64,000 nt of DNA from Porphyrobacter sp. (GCA_027533455.1 JAPZUC010000006.1:172755-236754); one strand, 5' to 3'. Counted from the first letter of the stretch, positions 8,718 through 17,601 are shown. Translations and numbers: made by a program. Notes: a model not told the origin generated them from the sequence alone.

Positions 8718-9683
8718 ATGGATCAATCTCTAGCGGCGCTGGGTAATCCCGCCGTGCTCTTCTTCCTGCTGGGGGCGCTGGCAGCATTTGCCCGTTCCGA
8801 CCTCACGGTGCCCGATGCCGTGGCCAAGGGCCTGTCGATTTTCCTGATGATGTCAATCGGCCTACGTGGCGGCGTCGAGGTGGCGCACGTCGGACTCGGT
8901 TCCGGTGTGGCAACAGCGGCATTTCTGGGGCTCGCCCTTTCCGCCTTGCTGCCGATCCCAGCCTATCTGGCCCTACGCTATGTCGGCCGACAAGATGTCA
9001 TAAACGCAGCGGCCATCGCCGGCCATTATGGATCGGTCAGCGTTGTCACCTTCGTGACCGGCCATGACATCCTGATCGGCAAGGGGCTGGCGCCGGCCGG
9101 CTATATGGTGGCTGTTCTGGCGATCATGGAGACGCCTGCCATCATTTCGGCCCTGCTTCTGGCGGGACGGGCAAGAGGCAGCGGCGAAACAGCAACGCCC
9201 ATGTCCGAGTTGCTCCGCGAAGTGCTGGTCAATGGGTCGGTGGTGCTCCTCGCCGGCAGTTTCGCCGTCGGCGTGATCGTTGGTGATGCCGGTTTCAAGC
9301 CGATCGCCCCGCTGTTCGATGGACTGTTTCGCGGCGCACTCTGCCTTTTTCTGCTCGACATGGGACTTGTGGCGGCGCGGCGTCTCATCGATGCAAGGCT
9401 GCTCACAGCGCCACTCGCGATGCTCGGCGTGGCGTTGCCGCTGGTGCAAGGCACCCTCGGCGTGGTGCTGGGGACTGCGCTCGGCTTTGCTGCCGGCACG
9501 GCGGCCGAGTTCGGCATCCTCGCCGCGTCTGCATCCTATATTGCAGTGCCGGCCGCCATGCGTCTGGCAATGCCAACGGCCGATCCGGGGCGGTATCTCA
9601 CCATGAGCCTTGGCATCACCTTCCCATTCAATATCATCATCGGTATCACGCTTTACACCAGCCTCGCGCTGTCGCTCGCCTGA
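8718..9683 (+). CDS. sbtA: SbtA-type sodium-dependent bicarbonate transporter
   Basis: The 321-residue protein is made of about ten hydrophobic segments and matches the SbtA family (formerly DUF897), known from cyanobacteria as a high-affinity Na+/HCO3- symporter of the inner membrane. Diagnostic stretches are 'SIGLRGGVEVAH', 'AAIAGHYGSVSVVTFVTG' and the closing 'MSLGITFPFNIIIGI'. The ATG at 8718 is preferred over the TTG at 8697. A PII-like gene starts 10 bases downstream, the standard SbtA-SbtB arrangement. In this probably heterotrophic or photoheterotrophic bacterium it may feed carboxylases or pH balance; that is inference. Confidence 0.88.
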   Translation: MDQSLAALGNPAVLFFLLGALAAFARSDLTVPDAVAKGLSIFLMMSIGLRGGVEVAHVGLGSGVATAAFLGLALSALLPIPAYLALRYVGRQDVINAAAIAGHYGSVSVVTFVTGHDILIGKGLAPAGYMVAVLAIMETPAIISALLLAGRARGSGETATPMSELLREVLVNGSVVLLAGSFAVGVIVGDAGFKPIAPLFDGLFRGALCLFLLDMGLVAARRLIDARLLTAPLAMLGVALPLVQGTLGVVLGTALGFAAGTAAEFGILAASASYIAVPAAMRLAMPTADPGRYLTMSLGITFPFNIIIGITLYTSLALSLA

Positions 9684-9692
9684 GGTCCCGCC

Positions 9693-9992
9693 ATGCTTAG
9701 CTTTACCGATATCCGCATCGAAGTGCTGGTGGACGGTCCGTTAGTGCCGCGCATCATCACGCTGGCCGAAACCGCCGGTGTGGCAAGCTACACGCTGCTG
9801 ACCACGCTCGGCGGGATGGGCGTACACGGCCGCTGGCGCCGGGATGAAGTCACCGGCACTACAGCCAAGCAGTTGTTCGTGACCATCGTTACAGAGACCG
9901 ATGCGGAGCGCGTACTTGCCGCCTTCTCACCGCTGATGATCAGCCACGACCTGCAAGTGATCGTCTCTCCCGCAGCACGGATCAGCGCCTGA
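9693..9992 (+). CDS. sbtB: SbtB-like PII-family regulator
   Basis: The 99-residue protein fits the small PII-like fold of SbtB. It has an N-terminal strand 'DIRIEVLVDG', a helix, a T-loop-like segment 'GGMGVHGRWRRDEVTG', then 'QLFVTIVTETDAERVLAAF' and a final strand. Cyanobacterial SbtB trimers bind adenine nucleotides and gate SbtA. The C-terminal Cys-Gly-Pro-Gly-Cys loop seen in some cyanobacterial SbtB proteins is absent. It lies 10 bases after sbtA, so the two are probably one operon, and this context carries much of the assignment. Confidence 0.8.
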   Translation: MLSFTDIRIEVLVDGPLVPRIITLAETAGVASYTLLTTLGGMGVHGRWRRDEVTGTTAKQLFVTIVTETDAERVLAAFSPLMISHDLQVIVSPAARISA

Positions 9993-10308
9993 CACTCAAA
10001 AGAGCAGGAGCGGTGTAGGGCCAACGAAGCTGGCCAAGGCAGCAATCTAGGTCACTTATTGAAGCTCGCTCATGACCGGCAGCAGTCAACCCGAGCCATT
10101 CATTCCCGACCGCCGGATTCAACGTCTTGTTCCGCCAAAAGCCGCCATGCCGCTTTCGGGATCGCGCATCGGCCCGGCCCATGAACGGAAATGGCACAGA
10201 ATTGGGGCGACCCGCCAAGGCATCGCAACGACTGACTCCGCCGTGCCTTGAGGGCCTCACAGTACTTGGTCCCGAAAAGCCGACGACCGCTCGAATGGCT
10301 CTCTCAGG
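9993..10308. other. Convergent intergenic stretch containing a dispersed repeat
   Basis: This 316-base region lies between two convergent genes. No gene is evident. It holds one copy (10120-10183) of a 64-base sequence that recurs at 14624-14687. Confidence 0.5.
10120..10183 (+). repeat. Dispersed intergenic repeat, copy 1
   Basis: By hand alignment, 48 of 64 bases match the copy at 14624-14687 with no gaps, starting with the shared CAACGTCTT. Both copies are outside genes. The nature of the repeat is unknown; it could be a decayed element or gene fragment. Confidence 0.5.
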
Positions 10309-10980
10309 TCAGCGTGCGTGGCGGGCCATCCCGGCCTGGTCGAGCCGCCAGCGCAGGGTGTCGATCCGGTCCTGTCCGAAGAAAGGCTCGCCGCGGAACA
10401 CCATGGTCGGCACACCCCAATGTCCGGCGGCATCGAGGGCCGCTTGATTGCGCTCGATCTCTTCGAGGTGATCGCCATCGGCAATGGCGGCGTCGAGCGC
10501 GGCGAGGTTCAGCCCGGCATCGGCCACCGCATCTTTGAGCAGGTCACCCTGGTTCCATCCCCTTGTGCCCCCGAATATGAGCGCGGCCACCCGGTCGGCG
10601 AATTCCACGCCCCGACCGCGGCGATTGGCTTCCACCCCCAGTTTGGAGAGGCGGTAGATATGGGGCTGCTCCTTCGCCACCTCCATCGTCCGGAAATCCT
10701 GGACGATCGGATCGGGATCGGCCGGCAGCACCACCGGCCGTCCCAGCATCTCGCCGCGGCGGATGCTGTCGCGCACGATATACATCGGCGGCTTGCGGTT
10801 GGCCGGATCGAACAGCGCCTGAGGGTTGCGCACCGCCAACGGCAAGACAACCCGCAGCTGCACGTCGACTTCGTAATCGTCCGGCAATTGCAGCAGGTCA
10901 GGCGTCACCAGCCGCGAATAGGGGCTGCGGAACGACCAGAACACGTCAACGGTCTCGCCCATCGGTTTATCCTCTCTCAT
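10309..10980 (-). CDS. DsbA-fold protein, 2-hydroxychromene-2-carboxylate isomerase family
   Basis: The 223-residue protein has the thioredoxin-fold layout of HCCA isomerase / kappa-class GST proteins: 'VDVFWSFRSPYS' at the N-terminus with Ser in place of a CxxC active site, and 'GHWGVPTMVFRGEPFFGQDR' near the C-terminus. Characterised members isomerise ring-cleavage products in aromatic catabolism with glutathione. The ATG at 10980 overlaps the sulfatase stop (ATGA); an internal ATG at 10962 has an AGAGGA site and is a possible alternative. It is the last gene of a minus-strand operon with a sulfatase and an MBL-fold hydrolase, which may point to breakdown of aromatic sulfates. Confidence 0.8.
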   Translation of the reverse strand: MREDKPMGETVDVFWSFRSPYSRLVTPDLLQLPDDYEVDVQLRVVLPLAVRNPQALFDPANRKPPMYIVRDSIRRGEMLGRPVVLPADPDPIVQDFRTMEVAKEQPHIYRLSKLGVEANRRGRGVEFADRVAALIFGGTRGWNQGDLLKDAVADAGLNLAALDAAIADGDHLEEIERNQAALDAAGHWGVPTMVFRGEPFFGQDRIDTLRWRLDQAGMARHAR

Positions 10981-12755
10981 GCTTGCCGGGCAGCCCGGTG
11001 GCGGCGCAGCAGCCAGCGCAGGGCCAGCCAGAACATCGCCGCGAAAACCAACGCAATCCCGCTCAGCACACCATAGAGCCAGGGGTAATTGCCCAGCAGC
11101 CGCGCGGCGATGTTGCGGTTGACCTGCGCCCGTGAGTCATAGCCCTCCGGCATGGATAGCACGCCCATGCGCTTGGCGTAGGCGTCATATTCGCCAAGCA
11201 GCCGGGCTTTGACCGCAGGCTCGCTGGTGCTGAGATCGGTCGTCTCGCCCGGGTCGCGCGCGAGATTGTAAAGCCGCCACTGGCCGTCCCCGACCGGGGG
11301 CACACTGCGGGTGATCTTGTAGTCGCCCAGATAGAGCGCCGAATTGCCCGACACCTCGACCGCGCGGGACTCATCGGGCTCATAGGCACTTGTCACCTTG
11401 CCGCCAAGCACCGGGAGCAGGCTGCGCCCGGTCATCGGCTTGCCCGGGATCGACTCAGGATCGACCTTGAGCCAATCGAGCAGGGTCGGGGCGAGATCTG
11501 TGATCATGGCGGGGCTGGAGATGCGCTGCGGCGCGATCCCGGGGCCCGCCACGATGAGGGGAACGCGAAGGCCGCCTTCGGTCGCATAGAACTTGAACCA
11601 TGCGCCCGGCGTTGCGGCAGCGGCGGCCCATTCAGGGCCGATAAAACCCCAGAAACCGGGGCCGCCCATTGTCGCAGGCGCAATGTCATAGCCGGTCAGC
11701 CGGTGGTACGCGGCAAGGCTGGCGCTGTCGTCCCCGCGGGAGGGTTCGGGGCCGTTGTCGGACGAGACGACGAAGATCGTGTTGTCGTATTCGCCTTTCG
11801 CCTTGAGGTGCGCGATCAGCCGCCCGATGTGGAAATCCATCGCCTCCAGCATCGCTGCGTTGACCTCCATCCGTGCGGCATAGAGCGCGCGGTCCTCCGG
11901 CGAGAGGCTGTTCCACAGGCGAAAATCCGGCGGCAGCGCGGCCAGCGGCGCGCCCTGCGGGATCAGGCCCAGCGCCTGCGCGCGGGCATGGCGCTCTTGC
12001 CGCAGGGCCTCCCAGCCCGTGTCATAGCGGCCCTCATAGTGGTCAATGAACTCTTGCGGGGCCTGCACCGGGATGTGAACAGCCTGGAACGGGAGATAGA
12101 CGAAGAAAGGCTTGTCCGGATCGGTTGAAGCCAGATACCTGATCGCAGTGTCGACGATGAACCGCGAGGAATAGAAATCCTCAGGAACGCTCGCCTCAGC
12201 CCCGTCCTCGAACCAAGGCGCGTCCTTGTAATATGGCATATAGGAGCGGTCGTCCCAATTGTCCGCGCCCGAGGCGGCCAGCGCAAAGCTGCGGTCGAAG
12301 CCGTGGGATTGCGGCATCTCGCCGGGTGCTTCGCCGAGGTGCCACTTGCCCGACATGATGGTGCGATAACCTGCGGCACGTAGCCGGTCGGCTAGGGTGA
12401 GTACCCCCAGTTCCAGCGCCATCGTGTAGCCGGGCTTGCCCTTTTGCTCCTGCGGCAGGACTTCGGGAATCGTGGCAAAGCCGGTCAGGTGCGCGTCCAT
12501 CCCGGTCAGCAGCATGGCGCGCGAGGGCGAACACAAGGGCGAGGCGCGATACTGGGTGAACAGCGCGCCGCGCCCGGCGAGCTCGTCGATATTGGGGGTC
12601 CGCGCCTCCCCGCCATAGGCGCCAAAGTCCATCAAGGCGACATCATCGGCAAGGATGATGACGACATTGGGGCGCTTATCCGCCAGAGGGCTTGCGCCGA
12701 CCAGCATGGCAAGGGCGAGAAGCGGCAGCAGCAGAGCCGAGCGCAGCCCTGGCAT
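10977..12755 (-). CDS. Type I sulfatase, C-terminally membrane-anchored
   Basis: The 592-residue protein has a signal peptide ('LLLPLLALAMLVGASPLA'), metal-binding 'LADDVALMDFG', and the signature 'CSPSRAMLLTG' with the formylglycine Cys at about residue 75. 'MSGKWHLGEAP' and 'SSDNGPEPSRGD' complete the active site. A C-terminal hydrophobic segment ('LYGVLSGIALVFAAMFWLAL') followed by arginines should anchor it in the inner membrane with its active site in the periplasm. It resembles the arylsulfatase branch rather than the shorter sulfatase at 3006. It lies between a DUF4345-like membrane protein and an HCCA isomerase-like gene in one operon. The exported FGE at 5037 could activate it. Confidence 0.9.
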   Translation of the reverse strand: MPGLRSALLLPLLALAMLVGASPLADKRPNVVIILADDVALMDFGAYGGEARTPNIDELAGRGALFTQYRASPLCSPSRAMLLTGMDAHLTGFATIPEVLPQEQKGKPGYTMALELGVLTLADRLRAAGYRTIMSGKWHLGEAPGEMPQSHGFDRSFALAASGADNWDDRSYMPYYKDAPWFEDGAEASVPEDFYSSRFIVDTAIRYLASTDPDKPFFVYLPFQAVHIPVQAPQEFIDHYEGRYDTGWEALRQERHARAQALGLIPQGAPLAALPPDFRLWNSLSPEDRALYAARMEVNAAMLEAMDFHIGRLIAHLKAKGEYDNTIFVVSSDNGPEPSRGDDSASLAAYHRLTGYDIAPATMGGPGFWGFIGPEWAAAAATPGAWFKFYATEGGLRVPLIVAGPGIAPQRISSPAMITDLAPTLLDWLKVDPESIPGKPMTGRSLLPVLGGKVTSAYEPDESRAVEVSGNSALYLGDYKITRSVPPVGDGQWRLYNLARDPGETTDLSTSEPAVKARLLGEYDAYAKRMGVLSMPEGYDSRAQVNRNIAARLLGNYPWLYGVLSGIALVFAAMFWLALRWLLRRHRAARQA

Positions 12756-12759
12756 GGGG

Positions 12760-13143
12760 CTAGGCGCCGCGCCCGAGCACGCGGCTGGCGATGATGAGGA
12801 TCATGCCCATCGCGACTTCGATCCCGATCATGTCGGCAAGGAAGGGCGCTCCGTGGAACAGGTAAGCAGCGGTACGGTATGCGGCGGCGGCCAGTGCCAG
12901 TGCCGCAGCGGCGATGAACCATGGCCGCTCGCGCGTGACCAGCGCCATCACTATGAAGCTGGCACCGGCCAGAAAGAACGCGCCGATATCCATCTGGCTG
13001 CTCAGGGCGGAGCCGGTCAGCAAGGGCATGGCGAGCGCCGCGGCTGCGCGCACCGGCACCACCAGCCAGAGCGCCGCGTTGGCCGTCATCAGCAGGCCGA
13101 CAAGGGCGACGAGACCCAGCAGAACCGATCGACGCGCGTTCAT
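12760..13143 (-). CDS. Small membrane protein, DUF4345-like
   Basis: The 127-residue protein has four predicted membrane segments, around 'LLGLVALVGLLMTANAALWLV', 'MDIGAFFLAGASFIVMAL', 'WFIAAAALALAAAAY' and 'MGMILIIASRVL'. This pattern resembles DUF4345 proteins, whose function is unknown. The ATG at 13143 follows a GGGGAAAAT stretch and was chosen over an in-frame ATG 16 codons upstream. It sits 4 bases before the sulfatase start, so the two are surely co-transcribed. Confidence 0.65.
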   Translation of the reverse strand: MNARRSVLLGLVALVGLLMTANAALWLVVPVRAAAALAMPLLTGSALSSQMDIGAFFLAGASFIVMALVTRERPWFIAAAALALAAAAYRTAAYLFHGAPFLADMIGIEVAMGMILIIASRVLGRGA

Positions 13144-13228
13144 TTCATATTTTCCCCAATCCGCCGTTTCTGCGTGGCTAATCGATGGCAATTATGGTGG
13201 CAATAGATGTGCCCGTTGAACCGCCTTG

Positions 13229-14299
13229 CTATAGCAGACCGCGGCGCTCGATCGCTTCGCTGTGCGCAGGCAGCGAGAACAGCATCCCGTCCTCCCCCAC
13301 CACGATCTTGCCGCCAAACCGCGCGGGCGCATTGCCCAAGAAGGCGGGGTAGAAATACGACTGTGGCAGCGGCGGCACGAGGTGCGAGAGCACCAGCATG
13401 CGCGCACCTGCTTCCTGCGCGCTCTCTGCCGCCTGCTCGGGCGAGGCGTGGTAATCTTGGATGTCGGCGAAAATCTTGGCGGTGCTGGCATTCCCCCCGG
13501 CCGTGAAGGCAGCCTCGATGTCCTTGACCATGTGCGGCTGGAGGGCATCGTGAACGATCACATCCGCCCCCTTACAGACGGTAATCAAGTTGGGCGATTT
13601 GGCGGTATCCCCGCTGATGCACACCGCGCGCCCCTTGTAATCGAAGCGGTAGCCGACAGCTGGCGCGACCGGATCGTGATCGACGGTGAAAGCGGTCACC
13701 GTCAGGCCACCGCCTTGCAGGACCACCGTGCTGCTGCCCCCCATCACAAAGGGCCGCGCCGCCGCTCCGGCGCCGCTGCGCGGCACAACCGTCTCGCCGT
13801 GATGCGCCACGCGGTAGGTGTTATCGAGTGCATAGGCCGCATTAAAGCCCGCCACGACCTGCTCGACGCCTTGCGGGCCATAGACCGGCAAGGGAGCGGT
13901 GCTTGCCCCGCTGGTCCAGTGATAGAGCATAAAGGGGCCGATGCCGTCGATATGGTCCGAATGGAAATGGGTGAGCAGCAAGGCGTCGATCTTGGCGGCG
14001 CTGATTCCCATCAGAGCGAGGTTGCGATTGCCGTTCTCGCCCATGTCGACCACGAAGACCTGCTGCCCGGCGACAATGACATTGCAGGGCCCCGCCCGTC
14101 GGGGATTGGGCATTGGCGAGCCTGTACCGCACAAGCCGAGGTGAAGACCGTCTCCCAGGCGGGCCAGTGTATCGCGCCCCGACGCCTCCTGCGCGCCGCG
14201 CTGGAAGATGACCGCGCCGATCTGCTTCTGAAACAGGAATGCCGCGGCCGGAGCCATCGCCACAACCAACAGGAGCCCGACGGCAATCCGCCTCATCAT
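13229..14299 (-). CDS. MBL-fold metallo-hydrolase (RNase Z / AtsA-like)
   Basis: The 356-residue protein has an N-terminal signal-like segment ('VGLLLVVAMAPAAAFLF') and the metallo-beta-lactamase motif 'LTHFHSDHIDGIGPF'. Later metal-ligand regions are 'ISGDTAKSPN', 'IVHDALQPHM' and 'MLVLSHLVPP'. The start of the fold, 'LGLCGTGSPMPNPRRAGPC', is like that of RNase Z-type MBL proteins and of the secreted arylsulfatase AtsA of Pseudoalteromonas. Because it is exported and sits in an operon with a type I sulfatase, an ester or sulfate-ester hydrolase is more likely than tRNA processing. The exact substrate is unknown. Confidence 0.75.
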   Translation of the reverse strand: MMRRIAVGLLLVVAMAPAAAFLFQKQIGAVIFQRGAQEASGRDTLARLGDGLHLGLCGTGSPMPNPRRAGPCNVIVAGQQVFVVDMGENGNRNLALMGISAAKIDALLLTHFHSDHIDGIGPFMLYHWTSGASTAPLPVYGPQGVEQVVAGFNAAYALDNTYRVAHHGETVVPRSGAGAAARPFVMGGSSTVVLQGGGLTVTAFTVDHDPVAPAVGYRFDYKGRAVCISGDTAKSPNLITVCKGADVIVHDALQPHMVKDIEAAFTAGGNASTAKIFADIQDYHASPEQAAESAQEAGARMLVLSHLVPPLPQSYFYPAFLGNAPARFGGKIVVGEDGMLFSLPAHSEAIERRGLL

Positions 14300-14721
14300 A
14301 ATGTCCCAACTTTCGACGATATATTGGCATTGCCAATGCCGTTAAGCAAAGGGTTCCGCCTAAGAGTCATCGAAAACGCCCATCCTGCAAACCGCCGCCA
14401 TCAACTCGCCTTCACTTACGTCACCTCCTGGCGCATCTCCCGAACGACACGCGCGGTGGCAAAAGGTCGCCTCCTGAATGTCGGATTTCGGGAAACGAAC
14501 TGAGGATCGCTGCTAGTCACGGCCCGAGCAGGGTGGGGACAGCTTCTGAAAGACCGGTCATCCGGCATGCCGTTTAGGAAGGACGGCTAAGTCCCAGGCT
14601 TGGTCGTTCGCGCAATTCATGTGCAACGTCTTATTCCGGCCAAAGCCGCAGTGCGGCTTTTGGATTCGCCTGTCGACCTGGCTTATGTCCGACCTTGGGT
14701 TGTTTGCGGAAGGTTTGCTTG
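14300..14721. other. Intergenic stretch with second repeat copy, no gene seen
   Basis: This 422-base region lies upstream of the MBL-fold gene and downstream of arsH. It holds the second copy of the dispersed repeat (14624-14687). Short frames here have no recognisable features. Confidence 0.5.
14624..14687 (+). repeat. Dispersed intergenic repeat, copy 2
   Basis: This sequence aligns without gaps to 10120-10183 at 48 of 64 bases. It contains a small dyad, AAAGCCGC..GCGGCTTT, which is less complete in copy 1. Confidence 0.5.
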
Positions 14722-15471
14722 TCAGGCCGTGGCAATATTCGCCTTATCCGCGGGCGTTTCGACCGACTGATCGCGCTCGACACGCTCGGAATAGCGATCG
14801 ACGAGCATTTCGGTGTGGGGCCGGAGCAAGACAGTGAACCGCACCAACTCCTCCATGACATCGACGATCCGGTCGTAGTAGCTCGACGGCTTCATACGTC
14901 CGGCCTCGTCGAACTCCTCGTAAGCCTTGGCGACCGAGGACTGGTTGGGGATCGTGACCATGCGCATCCAGCGACCGAGGATGCGCAGCGTGTTGACGGT
15001 GTTGAAGCTCTGCGATCCGGCGTTGACCTGCATCACCGCTAGCGTGCGGCCCTGGGTCGGCCGCATTCCTTTGTAGGCAAGCGGCAAGTGATCGATCTGC
15101 GCCTTCATGATACCCGTGACGGTGCCGTGCCGCTCGGGGCTGCACCACACTTGGGCTTCGGACCACAAAGAGTGCTCACGCAGCTCTTGGACTGCCGGGT
15201 GATCGTCACCGGCGATTTGATCGGGAAGCGGAAGGTCGGAAGGATCGAAGATCCGCGTATCGCAGCCGAAGAACTGGAGCAGCCGCGCGGCCTCTTCAAC
15301 CGCGAGGCGCGAAAAGGACCGCTCTCGCAGCGACCCGTATAGCAACAGCACCCGCGGCGGCAGATCAAGCGACCCGAGGCCGAGTGCGGGGCGTGCGTGG
15401 ACATACTCCGGCTTCAGCGCCGGCAGGTGCGTCGGGTCAGCGAGGGACCGCAGGCGGGTGTATTCGGTCAT
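14722..15471 (-). CDS. arsH: Arsenical resistance NADPH-dependent FMN reductase ArsH
   Basis: The 249-residue flavodoxin-like protein matches ArsH, which oxidises trivalent organoarsenicals and reduces quinones. The FMN phosphate loop is '[13 protein letters not shown]'. Family blocks '[20 protein letters not shown]' and '[19 protein letters not shown]' follow. Its ATG overlaps the stop of acr3 by four bases (ATGA), so it is the last gene of the arsR-arsC-acr3-arsH operon. The assignment is secure from both sequence and context. Confidence 0.95.
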   Translation of the reverse strand: MTEYTRLRSLADPTHLPALKPEYVHARPALGLGSLDLPPRVLLLYGSLRERSFSRLAVEEAARLLQFFGCDTRIFDPSDLPLPDQIAGDDHPAVQELREHSLWSEAQVWCSPERHGTVTGIMKAQIDHLPLAYKGMRPTQGRTLAVMQVNAGSQSFNTVNTLRILGRWMRMVTIPNQSSVAKAYEEFDEAGRMKPSSYYDRIVDVMEELVRFTVLLRPHTEMLVDRYSERVERDQSVETPADKANIATA

Positions 15472-16523
15472 GCTGCCTCATCAGGAAAGCTGGCACGGGT
15501 GCGGTTGGCAAAGGCCACCAGCGAGAGCATCACGGGCACCTCGACCAGCACGCCAACTACGGTCGCCAACGCCGCGCCACTCGACAGGCCGAACAGCCCG
15601 ATGGCAACCGCCACCGCCAGCTCGAAGAAGTTGGATGTGCCAATGAGCGCGCAAGGGGCCGCAATTGCGTGAGGCACGCGCCACGCCCAAGCCCAAGCAT
15701 AGGCAGCTGCGAAGATGCCGTAGGACTGGATGATGATCGGCACCGCGATCAGCGCGATCAGTAGCGGATTGGCGATGATCGTCCCGGCCTGGAATGCGAA
15801 CAGCAACACCACGGTCGCAAGCAGGCCAATAATCGACCACGGCTTGAGGTGCGCGGTTAAAGCATCGACCGCCGCCGCATCGCCGCCGTGGCCGGCGATC
15901 ACACGGGCGCGGGCCCATGCCCCCGCCGCCAGCGGGATCACCACATAGAGGATTACCGACAACAGCAGCGTCTCCCAAGGCACTTCGATGTCGGTCACGC
16001 CAAGCAGCAGCGCGACGATCGGCGCGAAGGCTATAATCATAACCAGGTCATTCACCGACACCTGCACCAGCGTGTAGGCCGGATCGCCGCGCGTCATCTG
16101 CGACCACACGAACACCATCGCGGTGCATGGGGCCGCGCCGAGCAGGATGAGCCCGGCTATATACTCCTGCGCATCGTCGCGGGGCAGCAAGTCGGCGTAA
16201 AGATAGTCGAAGAACAACACGGCGAGTGCGGCCATGGTGAACGGCTTGATCAGCCAGTTGATCACCAGCGTGATCACCAGCCCCTTGGGTTTCCTGCCGA
16301 TGTCGCGAATGCTGCCGAAATCGATCCCTACCATCATCGGGAAGATCATCGCCCAGATCAGCATGGCAACCACGAGGTTGACCGAGGCGTATTCGAGCCC
16401 CGCGAGTACGCCGACCGCATTCGGTGCGGTGATCCCCAGTCCCAGCCCCGCCACAATGGCGAGCAGCACCCAGATTGAAAGGTATCGCTCGAACATACCG
16501 AGCGGAGTGGTTTCGGTGTTCAT
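15468..16523 (-). CDS. acr3: ACR3-family arsenite efflux transporter
   Basis: The 351-residue inner-membrane protein has about ten hydrophobic segments and is an ACR3 arsenite permease, which exports As(III). The segment '[22 protein letters not shown]' carries the Cys essential in characterised Acr3 proteins, followed by '[16 protein letters not shown]'. The ATG at 16523 overlaps the arsC stop (ATGA); the open frame continues 61 codons upstream only because it runs antiphase through arsC. It is coupled at its other end to arsH in the same way. Confidence 0.95.
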   Translation of the reverse strand: MNTETTPLGMFERYLSIWVLLAIVAGLGLGITAPNAVGVLAGLEYASVNLVVAMLIWAMIFPMMVGIDFGSIRDIGRKPKGLVITLVINWLIKPFTMAALAVLFFDYLYADLLPRDDAQEYIAGLILLGAAPCTAMVFVWSQMTRGDPAYTLVQVSVNDLVMIIAFAPIVALLLGVTDIEVPWETLLLSVILYVVIPLAAGAWARARVIAGHGGDAAAVDALTAHLKPWSIIGLLATVVLLFAFQAGTIIANPLLIALIAVPIIIQSYGIFAAAYAWAWAWRVPHAIAAPCALIGTSNFFELAVAVAIGLFGLSSGAALATVVGVLVEVPVMLSLVAFANRTRASFPDEAA

Positions 16524-17026
16524 GCGGCCCCTTCCATCGCGCCGATCTCGGCCAAGACGGCCTGCAATTGCCGGGCGTCCATCGCGATGCGGTCGAGCGC
16601 GAGGAAGGCCCGCACCCGCATTTCCAGCAATCGCCAGGTTTCCTCGAATGCCGCATCGACCTCGCCCTCGGAACCGGTGACGTCGGCAGGGTCGGGCAGG
16701 CCCCAATGCGCTTTCAACGGGCTGCCGAGAAACACGGGGCAGGCCTCGCCTGCGGCATTGCCGCAGACTGTGATCGCAAGGTCGATCGGCGGTGCGCCCG
16801 GCGCGGTGAACTCGTCCCAGCTTTTCGAGCGGAAAGCCGCCACATCAATCTCGCGCCGCACCAGCAGCCGTAGCGCGCCGGGATGCGGCACCCCCTTGGG
16901 TTTGCTGCCGGCGCTGAACGCCCGCACCCGGCCTTCGCCCAAATGGTTGAACAGCGCCTCGCCCAGGATCGAGCGCGCGGAATTGCCGGTGCACAAAACG
17001 AGCACGGTGAAAGGCGTGTCAGACAT
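16520..17026 (-). CDS. arsC: Arsenate reductase ArsC, low-molecular-weight phosphatase type
   Basis: The 168-residue protein reduces arsenate to arsenite in the cytoplasm so that Acr3 can export it. The phosphate-loop motif 'LCTGNSARS' (Cys-x5-Arg) lies at residues about 10-18. 'FSAGSKPKG' and '[17 protein letters not shown]' follow, the latter with the further cysteines used in the thiol relay. The region '[10 protein letters not shown]' is typical of this clade. The gene is 9 bases after arsR. Confidence 0.95.
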   Translation of the reverse strand: MSDTPFTVLVLCTGNSARSILGEALFNHLGEGRVRAFSAGSKPKGVPHPGALRLLVRREIDVAAFRSKSWDEFTAPGAPPIDLAITVCGNAAGEACPVFLGSPLKAHWGLPDPADVTGSEGEVDAAFEETWRLLEMRVRAFLALDRIAMDARQLQAVLAEIGAMEGAA

Positions 17027-17035
17027 CGGGAGACC

Positions 17036-17386
17036 TCAGCTCAGGGGTTCGCAAGTGATCCCTACCATCAGGTCGGAGCACATTTCGGGCGCACCCTGGC
17101 AGCAATCCTGCATAAGGAAGGTGAGCAGGCAGCGCATGCTGGTAAAATCGGCGCGGTAGTGGATCAGGCGGCTCTCGCGCTCCGACCGCACGAGCCCGGC
17201 GCGCTCCAGCGTGGCGAGGTGATGTGACATGGTCGAGGGCGGGACACCGCAATGTTCAGCGATGGACCCTGCGATCATGCCATCAGGGCCAGCCTTGACC
17301 AGCATTCGGAACACGGAAAGCCGGGTCTCATGGGCCAGTGCGCCAAGAGCATCGACAGCCCAGAACTGCGTGTTGAGATCATCCAT
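17036..17386 (-). CDS. arsR: ArsR-family arsenite-responsive repressor
   Basis: The 116-residue winged-helix protein is the operon's probable repressor. The recognition region is 'SIAEHCGVPPSTMSHHLATLERAGLVRSER'. Near the C-terminus 'QDCCQGAPEMC' gives cysteines at positions 95, 96 and 103, close to the Cys95/Cys96/Cys102 arsenite site of Acidithiobacillus ArsR, so sensing by three C-terminal cysteines is likely. I chose the ATG at 17386 because an AAGGGTGG stretch precedes it; an in-frame start at 17431 would run through the operator region. The inverted repeats at 17398-17462 are its expected binding sites. Confidence 0.92.
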   Translation of the reverse strand: MDDLNTQFWAVDALGALAHETRLSVFRMLVKAGPDGMIAGSIAEHCGVPPSTMSHHLATLERAGLVRSERESRLIHYRADFTSMRCLLTFLMQDCCQGAPEMCSDLMVGITCEPLS

Positions 17387-17397
17387 AGGAACCACCC

Positions 17398-17462
17398 TTC
17401 GAGAAATATCGAAATACCGGTTGATGGACAAACATCAAGCTATAATTCGAGAATTATCGAAT
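17398..17462 (-). promoter_or_regulatory. ars operon control region with three evenly spaced dyads
   Basis: Three inverted repeats with 6-base spacers are visible. They are TTCGA-N6-TCGAA at 17398-17413, TTGATG-N6-CATCAA at 17421-17438 and ATTCGA-N6-TCGAAT at 17445-17462. Their centres are exactly 24 bases apart. The outer two are near-identical 16-mers (15 of 16). On the minus strand a promoter-like TTGATG / 16 bases / TATTTC (17438-17411) lies with its -35 in the middle dyad and its -10 overlapping the arsR-proximal one. This is the likely ArsR operator; the number of bound dimers is inferred. Confidence 0.8.
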
Positions 17463-17601
17463 ATTTGACCGAAGTCTATTCAGCACAAGCGGCGTTGGGA
17501 GGCCACCAAGCTCAGGACGGCCGTTTCCGGGTACCTTCCAGATTGGCGGGTCCTGAAAAAGGAGCTTAGAAAAGCCGCCATACGCAAAGCGCGCCGAAGA
17601 C

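Noticed and set aside
16524..16706. Upstream extension of acr3 by 61 codons
   Set aside because: It runs through arsC in another frame and has no similarity; the ATGA overlap at 16523 fits the operon.
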